A stretch of 64,000 nucleotides of DNA, from contig NZ_CP123961.1 in assembly GCF_036327415.1 (NCBI RefSeq), forward strand, positions 186,001 through 250,000, written 5' to 3'. Of this stretch, positions 1 through 8,538 are shown in pieces (positions within the stretch are counted from its first letter, which is position 1; each line of letters starts with the position of its first letter). Below the pieces are notes generated by a model. That model worked only from the letters and a program-made list of their open reading frames with translations. It was not told the DNA's origin and did no database searches. Both the position numbers and the translations under genes were made by a program. The stretch is from Bartonella grahamii subsp. shimonis (GTDB lineage Bacteria > Pseudomonadota > Alphaproteobacteria > Rhizobiales > Rhizobiaceae).

Positions 1-328
1 GACCTTTGCCTTGTTGTTTTTCATCAAGAGAAAAACCAAGATGACAAGCTTGAAAAACACCCCGAACCACATTTGTAAAATTTACAACACCGATAATTGT
101 GTTTTCATTTTTTAATCGTACGGCATATCGGTATGCTTGTCCTTGTGCGCTTTCATAAGCAAATGCATTGGCGCGTGTTTCCCAAGCTGTTAGGCTATGG
201 TAACCATCAGATCTTAACGGTTCAAAAGGACGCAGATGATTCGCGTTACGGAGGTAATAAGAAGACAGTTCAGCTGCATCTTCTAAACCGATCAATGTGG
301 AAATTGTGCGCTTTGTTTTAATTGCCAT
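1..328 (-). CDS. rimJ: RimJ-like ribosomal-protein N-acetyltransferase (5' part only)
   Basis: Only the first ~109 codons lie in the window; the gene runs off the left edge. The visible part is a GNAT-fold acetyltransferase of the RimJ/RimL class, enzymes that acetylate the N-terminus of a ribosomal protein (S5 for RimJ) using acetyl-CoA. Visible signs are the early strand motif LRPFEPLRS, the central strands IIGVVNFTNVVRG, and the beginning of the acetyl-CoA loop, HLGFSLDEKQQGKG, right at the edge. Two ATGs stand side by side (331 and 328); the GAGGAG at 335-340 is best spaced, six bases, from the one at 328. The exact substrate is inferred from family similarity; the C-terminal half cannot be checked. 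Confidence 0.7.
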   Translation of the reverse strand, partial: MAIKTKRTISTLIGLEDAAELSSYYLRNANHLRPFEPLRSDGYHSLTAWETRANAFAYESAQGQAYRYAVRLKNENTIIGVVNFTNVVRGVFQACHLGFSLDEKQQGKG

Positions 329-511
329 CATTTTCTCCTCCTAGAAATATTACAATAACACGTTGATTTATCCTAACAAATCATCATTTTAAACTTAAAT
401 CATAACGTCGAATACAATAAGCTTTTCTCATCACAACACTTCTCGCATTAGAATCAATCAGAATCATTTGCTTTTCCATCATAAGCGTGGCTGGTATATT
501 TATGGAACAAT

Positions 512-910
512 CCATTGATTTATAATGACTATTTATCGTTATTCATATTGAATTGGAGCTCCGAATATCGCAAGATTCTCTCATTTCAAATCTGTTTATC
601 TTGAATCAATCAAAATCACTTGCTTGCACATCACAAGCGGGGCTGGCATGTAGATAAAATTGTATAAGAAAAGACTAAAAATGGCTCTTATGAACCGTCT
701 TAAGTGCCAAGGGCTGCGCAACATTGAGAGCTAGCAAATATAATGATGGCGCCGGCTTGCTACTTCACAAACGTAAAGATGGGAGCGCTCAATGATATAA
801 GGTAAAGACAAGGGAATGTTTCTTATAAATGCTCTCAAGTGCCAAGGAGTCTGTAGCAACATTGAGGACGAGCAAAGTGTGTGATGAAACTGGCGTACTT
901 CCATATACGA
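512..910 (+). repeat. Dispersed intergenic repeat, copy 1 (with a second partial copy behind it)
   Basis: This is a well-preserved copy of a repeat family found about a dozen times in the window. Recognisable landmarks in order are TTGATTTATAATGA, GTTATTCATATTGAATT, AGATTCTCTCATTTCAAATC, TTGAATCAATCAAAATCACT, ACATCACAAGCGGGGCTGGC, AAGTGCCAAGGGCTG and GCTAGCAAA. From about 800 the landmark CTCAAGTGCCAAGGAG recurs, so a second truncated copy follows. A weak earlier fragment (GAATCAATCAGAATCATTTG) lies near 451. No ORF worth calling is present in 331-924; the stretch is repeat-derived. Confidence 0.75.
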
Positions 911-924
911 AATTAAAAAACTCA

Positions 925-1135
925 CAGCAAAGATAGTTTTGTTTCTTTGCGTTGTAAGTTCACAGCATGCTGGTTTTGCGCTATCACATCACTATAGCCG
1001 CCCATATACAAAACCCAATGACTATCACCTTGAGGTGCTATATGTTACAGCGCGATCTAAAAAGTTTCTGCCATGACTCATCAACAACACTGTTTCCACA
1101 AAATCAGCCATAAGATCTTGTAACAAATCCCAGAA
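925..1135 (-). pseudogene. Relic of internal uup segment
   Basis: The forward-strand sequence from about 940 to 1130 matches the inside of the intact uup gene at about 2390-2590. Shared blocks include CAGCATGCTGGTTTTG, ATATCACTATAGCCGCCC (with small changes), AAAACCCAATGAC and TATCACCTTGAGGTGC. Point changes and small deletions have destroyed the reading frame. It is more diverged than the neighbouring relic at 1151-1439, so it probably comes from an older duplication event. It has no start codon or ribosome-binding site of its own. Confidence 0.8.
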
Positions 1136-1150
1136 ACCGTGATAATGAAT

Positions 1151-1439
1151 ACGAATCTCTCAAAATATCTTAAACATTAATGTGAGCACGCTTCCATTTC
1201 TTCGCGTAAAATTTCAAGTTCTAACCATTCTTCTTCTTTTTGTGTGCAAGTATTTTTCTTTTTTTCCAACGCTGTTGATAAATGCTCGAAACGCTCTTTA
1301 TCACTGCGATAAAGGGATGGATCAGAGAGCTCTTGTTCAATTTTTTTGATTTCATTTTGCAAAACAGTAATTTCTTCAGGCAATCTTTCCAATGCATAAA
1401 CCTGCTTATAAGACAACTTGCCTCGTGCTTTTTTCTCCT
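1151..1439 (-). pseudogene. Recent partial copy of the uup 3' end
   Basis: Positions 1151-1439 repeat 2009-2297 at a constant offset of 858 bp with only a few mismatches. The copy holds the last ~85 codons of uup (coiled-coil tail, KKARGKLSYKQVYALERL onwards) and ~30 bp of downstream flank. The uup stop codon TAA has become TCA in the copy, so the frame runs two residues further (EACSH). A 100-codon frame over 1177-1479 can be read, but its first codons lie outside the homology and there is no clear ribosome-binding site. I treat it as a non-functional duplicate. Confidence 0.85.
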
Positions 1440-1489
1440 GTTCCATCGGTGTTATAGTCAACTGATGAATCATGTACACATGATAATAT

Positions 1490-1780
1490 TTTGATTTATA
1501 ACGATAATCTATTGTTAATTTTATTGAATAAGAATCTCGAATATCGTAGGGTTGCCTTGTCTTAAATCAATTCCGTATTGAATCACAAAGCACATCTCTT
1601 GCCCCTTACAAACTAGATAAGTTTGATTGGCTTACAAGGTATGGACAGCGTATAAATAAAAACTAAAAAGGTATAGAAATGTCTTAGATGAATTCTGTTA
1701 AATGTAAGGGTTGTCACAACATTGAAACTGAAAAATTAAGAGCTTTTGTTTTTTCGTTCAGCAATCCATAAGTGACAGTA
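1490..1780 (+). repeat. Dispersed intergenic repeat, copy 2 (degenerate)
   Basis: The head TTGATTTATAACGATAATCT, the block AGAATCTCGAATATCGTAGG and the tail AAGGGTTGTCACAACATTGA match the family, with many changes in between. Beyond it (about 1840-1990) come the two satellite modules usually found downstream of the family: one around CATCGTGAAATGGC and one around TATTCTGTTTAAGGCGTTCT. The stretch 1440-2008 shows no gene. Confidence 0.6.
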
Positions 1781-2040
1781 TCATGGATTCACTTCTTCAT
1801 GAGGAATTTTATACGCTCCATAAAATCTACTACATCATACTATTGACACTATTGGTCTCCCCATCGTGAAATGGCCTTTGATACATTGCAAAATGTCTCT
1901 TAAAAACAAATCCGTAAATGTGCAACACTCATATATTCTGTTTAAGGCGTTCTACTGTACAGGAAGAACATGAGATCATCAAGAACACGAACAAGAATGT
2001 AAGGCAATACGAATCTCTCAAAATATCTTAAACATTAATG

Positions 2041-3897
2041 TTAGCACGCTTCCATTTCTTCGCGTAAAATTTCAAGTTCTAACCATTCTTCTTCTTTTTG
2101 TGTGCAAGTATTTTTCTTTTTTTCCAACGCTGTTGATAAATGCTCGAAACGCTCTTTATCACTGCGATAAAGGGCTGGATCAGAGAGCTCTTGTTCAATT
2201 TTTTTGATTTCATTTTGCAAAACAGCAATTTCTTCAGGCAATCTTTCCAATGCATAAACCTGCTTATAAGACAACTTGCCTCGTGCTTTTTTCTCCCGCA
2301 CTATCAAGCTATGATCTGTTGATGAGTCCTGCTTTGAAAGCTCTCCCGCATGAGATTTTGAAGGTGCTTTACGCTGCGATAATTCTGTTTTTTTGCGTTG
2401 TAAACTCAAAGCATGCTGGTTTTGTGCCATCATATCACTATAGCCGCCCGCATACAAAACCCAATGACCATCACCTTGAGGTGCCAACATATGCGTTACA
2501 GTACGATCCAAAAAGTCTCTGTCATGGCTAACCAACAATACTGTTCCTGAAAAATCAGCAATAAATTCTTGCAATAAATCCAAAGTTTCCATATCCAAAT
2601 CATTGGTCGGTTCATCAAGAATCAAAAAGTTTGCAGGACGTGAAAGAAGTCGTGCAAGCATGAGGCGCGCTCTTTCCCCCCCTGAAAATTCTTTAAGAGG
2701 AGTGCGTGCTTGTTCAGGCGAAAATAAAAAGTCTTTCATATAAGAAACGACATGCCGCTCTTGTCCATTGATCACAAGAGTATCACCTCTTCCCCCCGTT
2801 AAATAATGCGCTAAAGTTTCTTCTTCATTTAAAATACGTTGCTGATCAAGCAATGCCATAGAGAGGTTATAGCCATGCCTTACCATTCCACTATCCACGG
2901 CTTCTTGCCCAATTAATGCGGAAAGGAGCGTTGTCTTTCCAATACCATTAGGTCCTACCAAACCAATTCGATCACCACGCTGAATGCGTAAAGAGAAATC
3001 TTTCACGATAATGCGATCACCATAGGATTTTGAAATTTTCTTTGCTTCAAGCACCAATTGCCCAGAATCATGACTTTTCGCTACTGTCAAAAGTGCATTT
3101 CCCGGCTGCCCTTTATAGGTTTGATGACGCTGTCTTAAGTTTTTTAATTCGCCCAAGCGCCGTACGTTACGCTTACGCCGTGCGCTCACGCCATAACGCA
3201 ACCATTGCTCTTCCCGGGCAATTTGGCGCCCCAATTTATGCTGCTCGATGGCTTCTTCTTGCAACGCCTTATCACGCCAACTTTCAAATTCTGAAAAACG
3301 CTTTTCCAGTCTTTTGGTTGTGCCACGATCAAGCCATACCGTTGACCGCGTAACATTTTCTAAAAATCGCCGATCGTGGGAAATCACCACAATCGCTGAA
3401 CGCAAAGAAGCCAAAACAGCTTCCAGCCATTCAATGGTTGGTAAATCAAGATGATTAGTTGGTTCATCTAAGAACAAAATATCGGGTTTTGCAGCAATGG
3501 CCCGTAACAATGAAACACGCCGCTTTTCGCCTCCCGAAAGCGTTTCCAATTTTTCCGCCCCCGAAAACCCTAAATTTGTGCGAAGCGTATTGATCCACTG
3601 GACATCAGATGTATCGTCCAGCCCCGCTTCCATATAAGCGTTAATATCTTCAAATCCTGAACAATCCGGATTTTGTGAGACATAACGGAGCGTTACTCGC
3701 GGGTGGCGAAAAATTTCGCCTCCATGAGGCTCTAATATTCCTGCGGCAATTTTTAACAGGGTTGATTTTCCACAACCATTACGGCCAACCAGCGCAATAC
3801 GCGCGCCCTGCTCAACCGATAAACAAGCTTGATTGAGCAAAGGCGTTTTTCCAAAATTTAAGAAAATGCGGTCAAGCCGCAAGAGCGGCACCGCCAT
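2041..3897 (-). CDS. uup: ABC-F family ATPase Uup
   Basis: A soluble protein with two ATP-binding cassettes and no membrane segments, the ABC-F arrangement. Cassette 1 shows GRNGCGKST (Walker A), LSGGEKRR (signature) and ILFLDEPTNHLD (Walker B); cassette 2 shows GPNGIGKTT, FSGGERARL and FLILDEPTNDLD. The last ~80 residues are charged and coiled-coil-like, as in the DNA-binding tail of Uup. ABC-F proteins act on ribosomes; Uup is also linked to branched-DNA processing and transposon excision. I chose ATG 3897 because the conserved N-terminus reads MAVPLLRLDRIFLNFG. This ATG overlaps the TAA of the upstream lipoprotein gene (TAATG), which suggests translational coupling. A TTG at 3918 is the alternative. 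Partial copies of its 3' end lie downstream at 925-1439. Confidence 0.9.
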   Translation of the reverse strand: MAVPLLRLDRIFLNFGKTPLLNQACLSVEQGARIALVGRNGCGKSTLLKIAAGILEPHGGEIFRHPRVTLRYVSQNPDCSGFEDINAYMEAGLDDTSDVQWINTLRTNLGFSGAEKLETLSGGEKRRVSLLRAIAAKPDILFLDEPTNHLDLPTIEWLEAVLASLRSAIVVISHDRRFLENVTRSTVWLDRGTTKRLEKRFSEFESWRDKALQEEAIEQHKLGRQIAREEQWLRYGVSARRKRNVRRLGELKNLRQRHQTYKGQPGNALLTVAKSHDSGQLVLEAKKISKSYGDRIIVKDFSLRIQRGDRIGLVGPNGIGKTTLLSALIGQEAVDSGMVRHGYNLSMALLDQQRILNEEETLAHYLTGGRGDTLVINGQERHVVSYMKDFLFSPEQARTPLKEFSGGERARLMLARLLSRPANFLILDEPTNDLDMETLDLLQEFIADFSGTVLLVSHDRDFLDRTVTHMLAPQGDGHWVLYAGGYSDMMAQNQHALSLQRKKTELSQRKAPSKSHAGELSKQDSSTDHSLIVREKKARGKLSYKQVYALERLPEEIAVLQNEIKKIEQELSDPALYRSDKERFEHLSTALEKKKNTCTQKEEEWLELEILREEMEAC

Positions 3898-4283
3898 TAA
3901 CGAACGCGGCGCGGACAAGGTGCTTTATACATCACCCCTCTTGCATCACGGTAAGCACACAATTGTCGTACAGGAACTCTTTGTGCACAAGGTGCTTGAT
4001 AAACATACCCTCTACGACTACGATACGTGCACAATTGTGATGCTTGTCTTTGTTGTTTTCTTTGATTTGCAGCCGCACCTGTTACTGTTCCAGCCAAAGC
4101 ACCAAATGCTGCACCGGTAAGTGCTGCTCCAGAAGTACTTCCAGCAATAGCAGTTCCAGCCAAAGCACCGATTGCTGCTCCTCCTACGCCGTAACGTGCA
4201 ACGCGTTCATCGTTTGTAGTACAAGCAACTGAACTGAAACCAATGGCTGAAACAACTGCCACTTTAAAAATTGATTTTAACAT
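3897..4283 (-). CDS. Glycine-zipper lipoprotein with two Cys-containing repeats
   Basis: A short exported protein of about 128 residues. The N-terminus MLKSIFKVAVVSAIGFSSVAC is a lipoprotein signal with a lipobox ending in Cys. A glycine-zipper stretch rich in GAAIGALAGT-type motifs follows, like the 17-kDa surface-antigen/YmgG families. The tail carries two copies of a ~22-residue motif: QLCTYRSRRGYVYQAPC and QLCAYRDARGVMYKAPC. Each copy has two cysteines. It is probably anchored in the outer membrane; the function is unknown. Start ATG 4283 was preferred to a TTG at 4310 because it gives a normal signal peptide. Its stop overlaps the uup start. A run of eight C (4361-4368) lies about 80 bp upstream on the forward strand. 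Confidence 0.75.
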   Translation of the reverse strand: MLKSIFKVAVVSAIGFSSVACTTNDERVARYGVGGAAIGALAGTAIAGSTSGAALTGAAFGALAGTVTGAAANQRKQQRQASQLCTYRSRRGYVYQAPCAQRVPVRQLCAYRDARGVMYKAPCPRRVR

Positions 4284-4398
4284 ATCAAAACATTTCCTTC
4301 TCAAGATCAATACATAATATATCGTTATATATCGTTTATGTCAGCACTTAATCACTAGAGCCCCCCCCTGCCTTATTCAAAAATATATTGGAAGAGCT

Positions 4399-5034
4399 TT
4401 ATAGAATAGGCACAGACGCTAACAATATAGCTTTTCCAGAACCTAAATGGCAAGAAAAGGTTCCACAAATACGGTTAGAAAGTGTTAAAGAAGAGCCAAA
4501 TGACACATTTTTATCACAAATTGGCCATTTTACCCCTGCAAGAGTTAAGCCTTTTAAATCAGAAAAACCGATAATACTAAACAAACATCCCTCCGGCAAA
4601 TCATACGAACAAGGTTTTGACAAAACCGGCCAACCTTCTTCCAAACCGCTTGTCAACAACACTGAAATGCCCCTTTCAGCCATCACCAATGCTTGCGTCA
4701 TATGAGAAAGGCTATGATCACTTCTTTCACCTCCCAAAGCACCACACAAAATAAGCTTTTTAGCACCATTTTGCAACGCTCTTTCACAAGCCAGAGCACT
4801 ATCTGTCATATCTTTATCAGAGGGAAAAACCTCACGCGGAACATAACTATATTTGCGTATTAAATTCTCATCCGATGAATCAAAATCGCCTAACCACAAC
4901 TCAGGCGACACATTAAGCGCTGCCGCATGACGCATACCACCATCGGCAGCAATCACCCGACTGTTTTGAATTTGATTAAGCAAGCGATCAGTGATACAAA
5001 TACCTCCATTTAACAATATCGTAAATGTTGTCAT
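4399..5034 (-). CDS. thiN: Thiamine pyrophosphokinase
   Basis: Transfers pyrophosphate from ATP to thiamine to make thiamine pyrophosphate, the cofactor form. At 211 residues it has the usual bacterial length. Family signs are ADGGMRHA near residue 30, the strongly conserved LGDFDSSDE (metal and substrate binding), SDKDMTDSALA, and GALGGERSDHSLSHM. This lets the cell use imported thiamine without making it. The start at 5034 gives MTTFTILLNGG, the expected first strand. It is followed on the same strand by the lipoprotein gene (gap 115 bp, containing the C8 tract) and then uup. The divergent protease gene starts at 5182. Confidence 0.9.
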   Translation of the reverse strand: MTTFTILLNGGICITDRLLNQIQNSRVIAADGGMRHAAALNVSPELWLGDFDSSDENLIRKYSYVPREVFPSDKDMTDSALACERALQNGAKKLILCGALGGERSDHSLSHMTQALVMAERGISVLLTSGLEEGWPVLSKPCSYDLPEGCLFSIIGFSDLKGLTLAGVKWPICDKNVSFGSSLTLSNRICGTFSCHLGSGKAILLASVPIL

Positions 5035-5181
5035 GCCATACTTTGCCTTTCACAAAATTTCCTTTATAGCGCATCCTTTTATAAGTGAGAGTCATTTTTT
5101 ATAAACAAAAAGCGTGATATAGCCAAACGAATCCTTATCCCTAATGCCTTTCTTGAAGAAACACACAATACAAAGATACAA

Positions 5182-6759
5182 ATGCAATTTGCCAAATTAC
5201 TCCGCAGAAACAATGTGCACCATAGTCTAATGCACCCCATTTTTCAACGCAATTTTCTTTTTCGCTCGCGCCTATATAAAGCAACTTTCATAAGTTTAAC
5301 GTTTCTCCTTTCGGCTTGTCATACGCCTCTCTCTCAAAATGATAGGCTTCCTTCTACTTCTTCTAAAACGATCAAACGTACCAACAATCACAATATCTAT
5401 GTCACATTAAGCGCTCTGCAACACCCACGTATTTTGCAAATGTATGGCGGTGCTTATTATAATGCAAAACTTGAACACTTTTTAACAAAGATTGTCCGTA
5501 AACTGACAGTTGCATCACATAGTGCTCATCAAAGCTATTCTGTAACAATTTTAAACTCAGAAAGTGTTAACGCATTTGCACTCCCCAATGGCGCGATCTA
5601 CATCACTCGTGGTATGCTGGCATTAGCCAATGATTCTTCAGAAGTTGCAGCCATTTTAGCCCATGAGATAGCACATATCAGAGCCAATCATGGCATTTTA
5701 CGCCTGCAAAAAGAAGCCCAATTAAAGATGACAAATCACATATCTTCACGTCTTCTTTCTTCTATTGGCAAAAAACTTCATACTCCTATGCAAAACAAGC
5801 AACAACTCGCACAATTTTCCCGGAATCAAGAGCTGGAAGCCGATTCCCTTGCACTCGAAATGCTCCAACAAGCAGGATATGATCCATTTGCTTCGCCGCG
5901 CTTTCTTCAAACAATGGAAGCCTATAGTGCTTTGCGTAATATCTCCGGCGCCCAAAATGCCTCTCTAGATTTTCTAGCCTCTCACCCAACCACCCCTCAA
6001 CGCATTCGGCTTGCGATAGAAAAAGCACGCAAAATCAGTAAAGGGAATAGTAAAACAACTGATCGCGATTTTTTTCTTAAAAGCATTGATGGCATGATTT
6101 TTGGAGGAGGCTTTTATACAGGTTTTGTACGAGGCAACCAATTTATTCACCCGCAATTACGCATAGCTTTTTCTGTTCCAAACAATTTTACAATAGAACA
6201 TTCAGCACACACTGTTTGGGCCAGTGGACCAGATGAAATTGCGATTCGTTTTGATGCTATTCCGCATCCTGCTGGAATATCTGCGAGTGACTATTTGAAA
6301 AGCGGCTGGATTATCGGGCTAGACCAATCATCTATCCGCCCCATCACAATTCAGGAGCTCCCCAATCAAGAATTTACGCGTCAAGGATTCCAAAGCCAAA
6401 ATTTACTTGGAGCACGAGCCCATGCTACCAATGAGCAATGGCAATTTGATGTAGTTGTCATTCCATTCAACAACCACATCTTTCGTTTTCTGACGGCCGC
6501 CCCACATAATTCTCAAAATTTTGCAGAGGTTGCCCAAAAAACGCTACAAAGCTTTCATTCTCTTTCACCTTCACAGTTAAAAAAACTAAAGCCCTTAAAA
6601 ATTCGTGTTGTTCGTGTTAAACAAGGAGAAAACGTTGCAAGCCTAGCCAATACAATGCAACACGTACCAGAGAAAGAAAAACTCTTTCGCATCCTCAACG
6701 CCCTCTCACCAACGCAAACTTTACACGCAGGTACAAAAGTGAAAATTATTACAGAATAA
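5182..6759 (+). CDS. Periplasmic M48-family zinc metalloprotease with LysM-like tail
   Basis: A 525-residue protein. An N-terminal hydrophobic segment ends in FLLSACHTPLSQ, a likely lipobox. The M48 catalytic site HEIAH lies at about residues 161-165, and the third zinc ligand lies in QELEADSLAL at about residue 219. A long middle region follows. The final ~50 residues (VRVKQGENVASLANTM to AGTKVKIITE) resemble a LysM peptidoglycan-binding module. Homologues in rhizobia are annotated as Zn-dependent peptidases related to BepA/LoiP, which act in envelope protein quality control. There are two possible starts, ATG 5182 and ATG 5230; neither has a strong Shine-Dalgarno. It is monocistronic, convergent with rpoH. 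Confidence 0.85.
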   Translation: MQFAKLLRRNNVHHSLMHPIFQRNFLFRSRLYKATFISLTFLLSACHTPLSQNDRLPSTSSKTIKRTNNHNIYVTLSALQHPRILQMYGGAYYNAKLEHFLTKIVRKLTVASHSAHQSYSVTILNSESVNAFALPNGAIYITRGMLALANDSSEVAAILAHEIAHIRANHGILRLQKEAQLKMTNHISSRLLSSIGKKLHTPMQNKQQLAQFSRNQELEADSLALEMLQQAGYDPFASPRFLQTMEAYSALRNISGAQNASLDFLASHPTTPQRIRLAIEKARKISKGNSKTTDRDFFLKSIDGMIFGGGFYTGFVRGNQFIHPQLRIAFSVPNNFTIEHSAHTVWASGPDEIAIRFDAIPHPAGISASDYLKSGWIIGLDQSSIRPITIQELPNQEFTRQGFQSQNLLGARAHATNEQWQFDVVVIPFNNHIFRFLTAAPHNSQNFAEVAQKTLQSFHSLSPSQLKKLKPLKIRVVRVKQGENVASLANTMQHVPEKEKLFRILNALSPTQTLHAGTKVKIITE

Positions 6760-7066
6760 GCCTTTTTTCTCATCTGCTACAGTTTTGATTATTTTCTATC
6801 TGTATCACGCCCTCCTCCTTAAAGCATATTTGCAAATGAAAAGGGCACTTTAAAACCAATTTCATCATATCTTCATACAACTCCGTTTGATACATACTTC
6901 CTCGAACTAATATCCCCCCCAATCTTCCTCTGTTCATCAATAGCCCCGAACACATCCCCCAGGAGGCATATTCCTAGACAAACCTGGCAATCCCTTAAAC
7001 CCAACTTCATCATACTCCCATATCCCCCTACTTATACGTCTCCCCCCCCACAAAGCCTTTCACGGC
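6760..7066. other. Spacer between convergent genes, rich in C-runs
   Basis: No gene is seen. The stretch holds C7 (about 6914-6920) and C8 (7042-7049) runs and a weak internal duplication. AAAACCAATTTCATCATATC near 6855 resembles AAACCCAACTTCATCATACT near 7000, and each half ends in a C-run. A small hairpin, AAGCC-TTTCAC-GGCTT, sits just after the rpoH stop but lacks a T-run. Confidence 0.5.
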
Positions 7067-7978
7067 TTATATATCGTAAGCATCTTCTGAATGAACGGTA
7101 AGGAGAGCAGAACGTAATTTTTGCAAAGCCCGAGCTTCAATTTGACGCACACGCTCTTTCGAGATTCCTAACTTTTCACCCAAAACTTCGAGAGTCGCCC
7201 CCTCTTCATTTAAGCGACGAAAGCGAATAATTTCCAACTCCCGTTCATTGAGAATTTGCAACGCATCGTAAAGCCATTGTGTACGCCGTTGACCATCAAT
7301 TACTTGCTCAATTAAAGCATCAGGAAGAGGACTATCATCCACCAAAACATCCATCTTAGCAATGGGATTATCACTGTTCTCAGAAACAGAAACACTCAAG
7401 GAGTTATCAGAACTGGAAAAACGAAAATCCATTGTTTCAACATCGCGCACGGAAACACCAAGCTTTTCAGCGATTGCGCGAAAAATATCCTGTTTTGACA
7501 AAGCACTATCATCTTGTATCAATTTTGCACGCAAACGCCGAAGATTAAAGAAAAGTGCTTTTTGTGAAGAACTCGTTCCCCCTCGAACAATTGACCAATT
7601 TCGCAAAATATAATCTTGAATAGAAGCACGTATCCACCACGTTGCATACGTTGAAAAACGCACTTCCCGATCAGGTTCAAAACGTGCAGCTGCTTCCAAT
7701 AATCCGACATACCCTTCTTGTACCAAATCCCCCAATGGCATTTTGAAACGTTTAAAGCGGTTAGCAATAGCAATCACCAAACGCATATGAGCCGCTGCAA
7801 TTTGATGCATGGCATCATCATCACGTTTGTCTTTCCACCGCAGAGCCAAATCATGCTCTTTTTGCCGTTCAAGATAAGGTGCTTGCATAGCAGAACGCAT
7901 CATATTACGTCCTAAGCTTTTATCTGCATCGCTATAATTTTTGCTGCTTTTATAAACAGCATTTGAAAGATTACCCAT
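7067..7978 (-). CDS. rpoH: RNA polymerase sigma-32-type factor RpoH
   Basis: A 303-residue sigma-70-family factor of the heat-shock group. It directs RNA polymerase to stress promoters. Region 2 is clear (HMRLVIAIANRFKRF, GDLVQEGYVGLLEAAARF, RFSTYATWWIRASIQDYIL). The RpoH box follows as QKALFFNLRRLRAK. Region 4 ends in a helix-turn-helix (LEVLGEKLGISKERVRQIEA). Alphaproteobacteria often have two RpoH paralogues; which one this is cannot be decided here. The ATG at 7978 gives MGNLSNAVYK. It is transcribed away from the helicase-remnant gene and convergent with the M48 gene. Confidence 0.92.
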   Translation of the reverse strand: MGNLSNAVYKSSKNYSDADKSLGRNMMRSAMQAPYLERQKEHDLALRWKDKRDDDAMHQIAAAHMRLVIAIANRFKRFKMPLGDLVQEGYVGLLEAAARFEPDREVRFSTYATWWIRASIQDYILRNWSIVRGGTSSSQKALFFNLRRLRAKLIQDDSALSKQDIFRAIAEKLGVSVRDVETMDFRFSSSDNSLSVSVSENSDNPIAKMDVLVDDSPLPDALIEQVIDGQRRTQWLYDALQILNERELEIIRFRRLNEEGATLEVLGEKLGISKERVRQIEARALQKLRSALLTVHSEDAYDI

Positions 7979-8538
7979 AATAACCCCTTGCGATTAAAAT
8001 TATCAAAATTGATTTGGCAACCACATCATTGTTCTTTCTTAAAAAGAACGCAAAAGTTGTCTGATTATGCTTCCACTACTTTAGCGTGTAATTTTATAAT
8101 CGCAATTGTTTTTTTTATTATCATGGTAAAACTTTTTGTCATAAGACACAATTTCACCCGCAAAATGCCTTTACAATATGCCCTTTAGCCTATGAAATAT
8201 TTGAAAAAACTTTCTCTTCACTTTTCATGACAAACAGCAAAAAAATAAAATGATCATGCAAAACAAATTCTGTTTTTTTGATAACCGGTTCCGTTTCCTT
8301 TTAAATTGAAGAATTTATTTATGCTTTCAACTTCACAATACAACTAATAAGTGTAATTTACAAATATAAAGCACCAAAACTGAATGAAAAAAGAAACATT
8401 CAAGTTTTAAAGACGCAAAAAGAAACATCAAAAAATGACAAGAGTGATTGAAGCAGGCGCAACAAACGTGTTAAAGAAAGAGTAGCATTATAAAGTTGTC
8501 GCAAAAGGCTTTTTACCAGTGTCGCACTGAGAAAGAAA
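7979..8538. other. Divergent intergenic region, no gene seen
   Basis: This 560-bp AT-rich spacer separates rpoH (leftward) from the truncated helicase gene (rightward). I looked for the missing helicase N-terminal half (Walker A, DEAD-like box) in all frames and saw nothing. It presumably holds the promoters of both genes, but I could not place them with confidence. Confidence 0.5.

Noticed and set aside
512..910. Member of the Bartonella regulatory transcript (Brt) RNA family
   Set aside because: Brt RNAs are followed by a small helix-turn-helix gene; none is present next to any copy here. The idea remains untested.
1177..1479. A 100-residue gene on the reverse strand
   Set aside because: It is the copied tail of uup; its first codons lie outside the homology and it lacks a ribosome-binding site.
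3833..4232. Rightward frames rich in Cys and Ser over the lipoprotein gene
   Set aside because: They are the antisense reading of the glycine-zipper and Arg-rich lipoprotein sequence.
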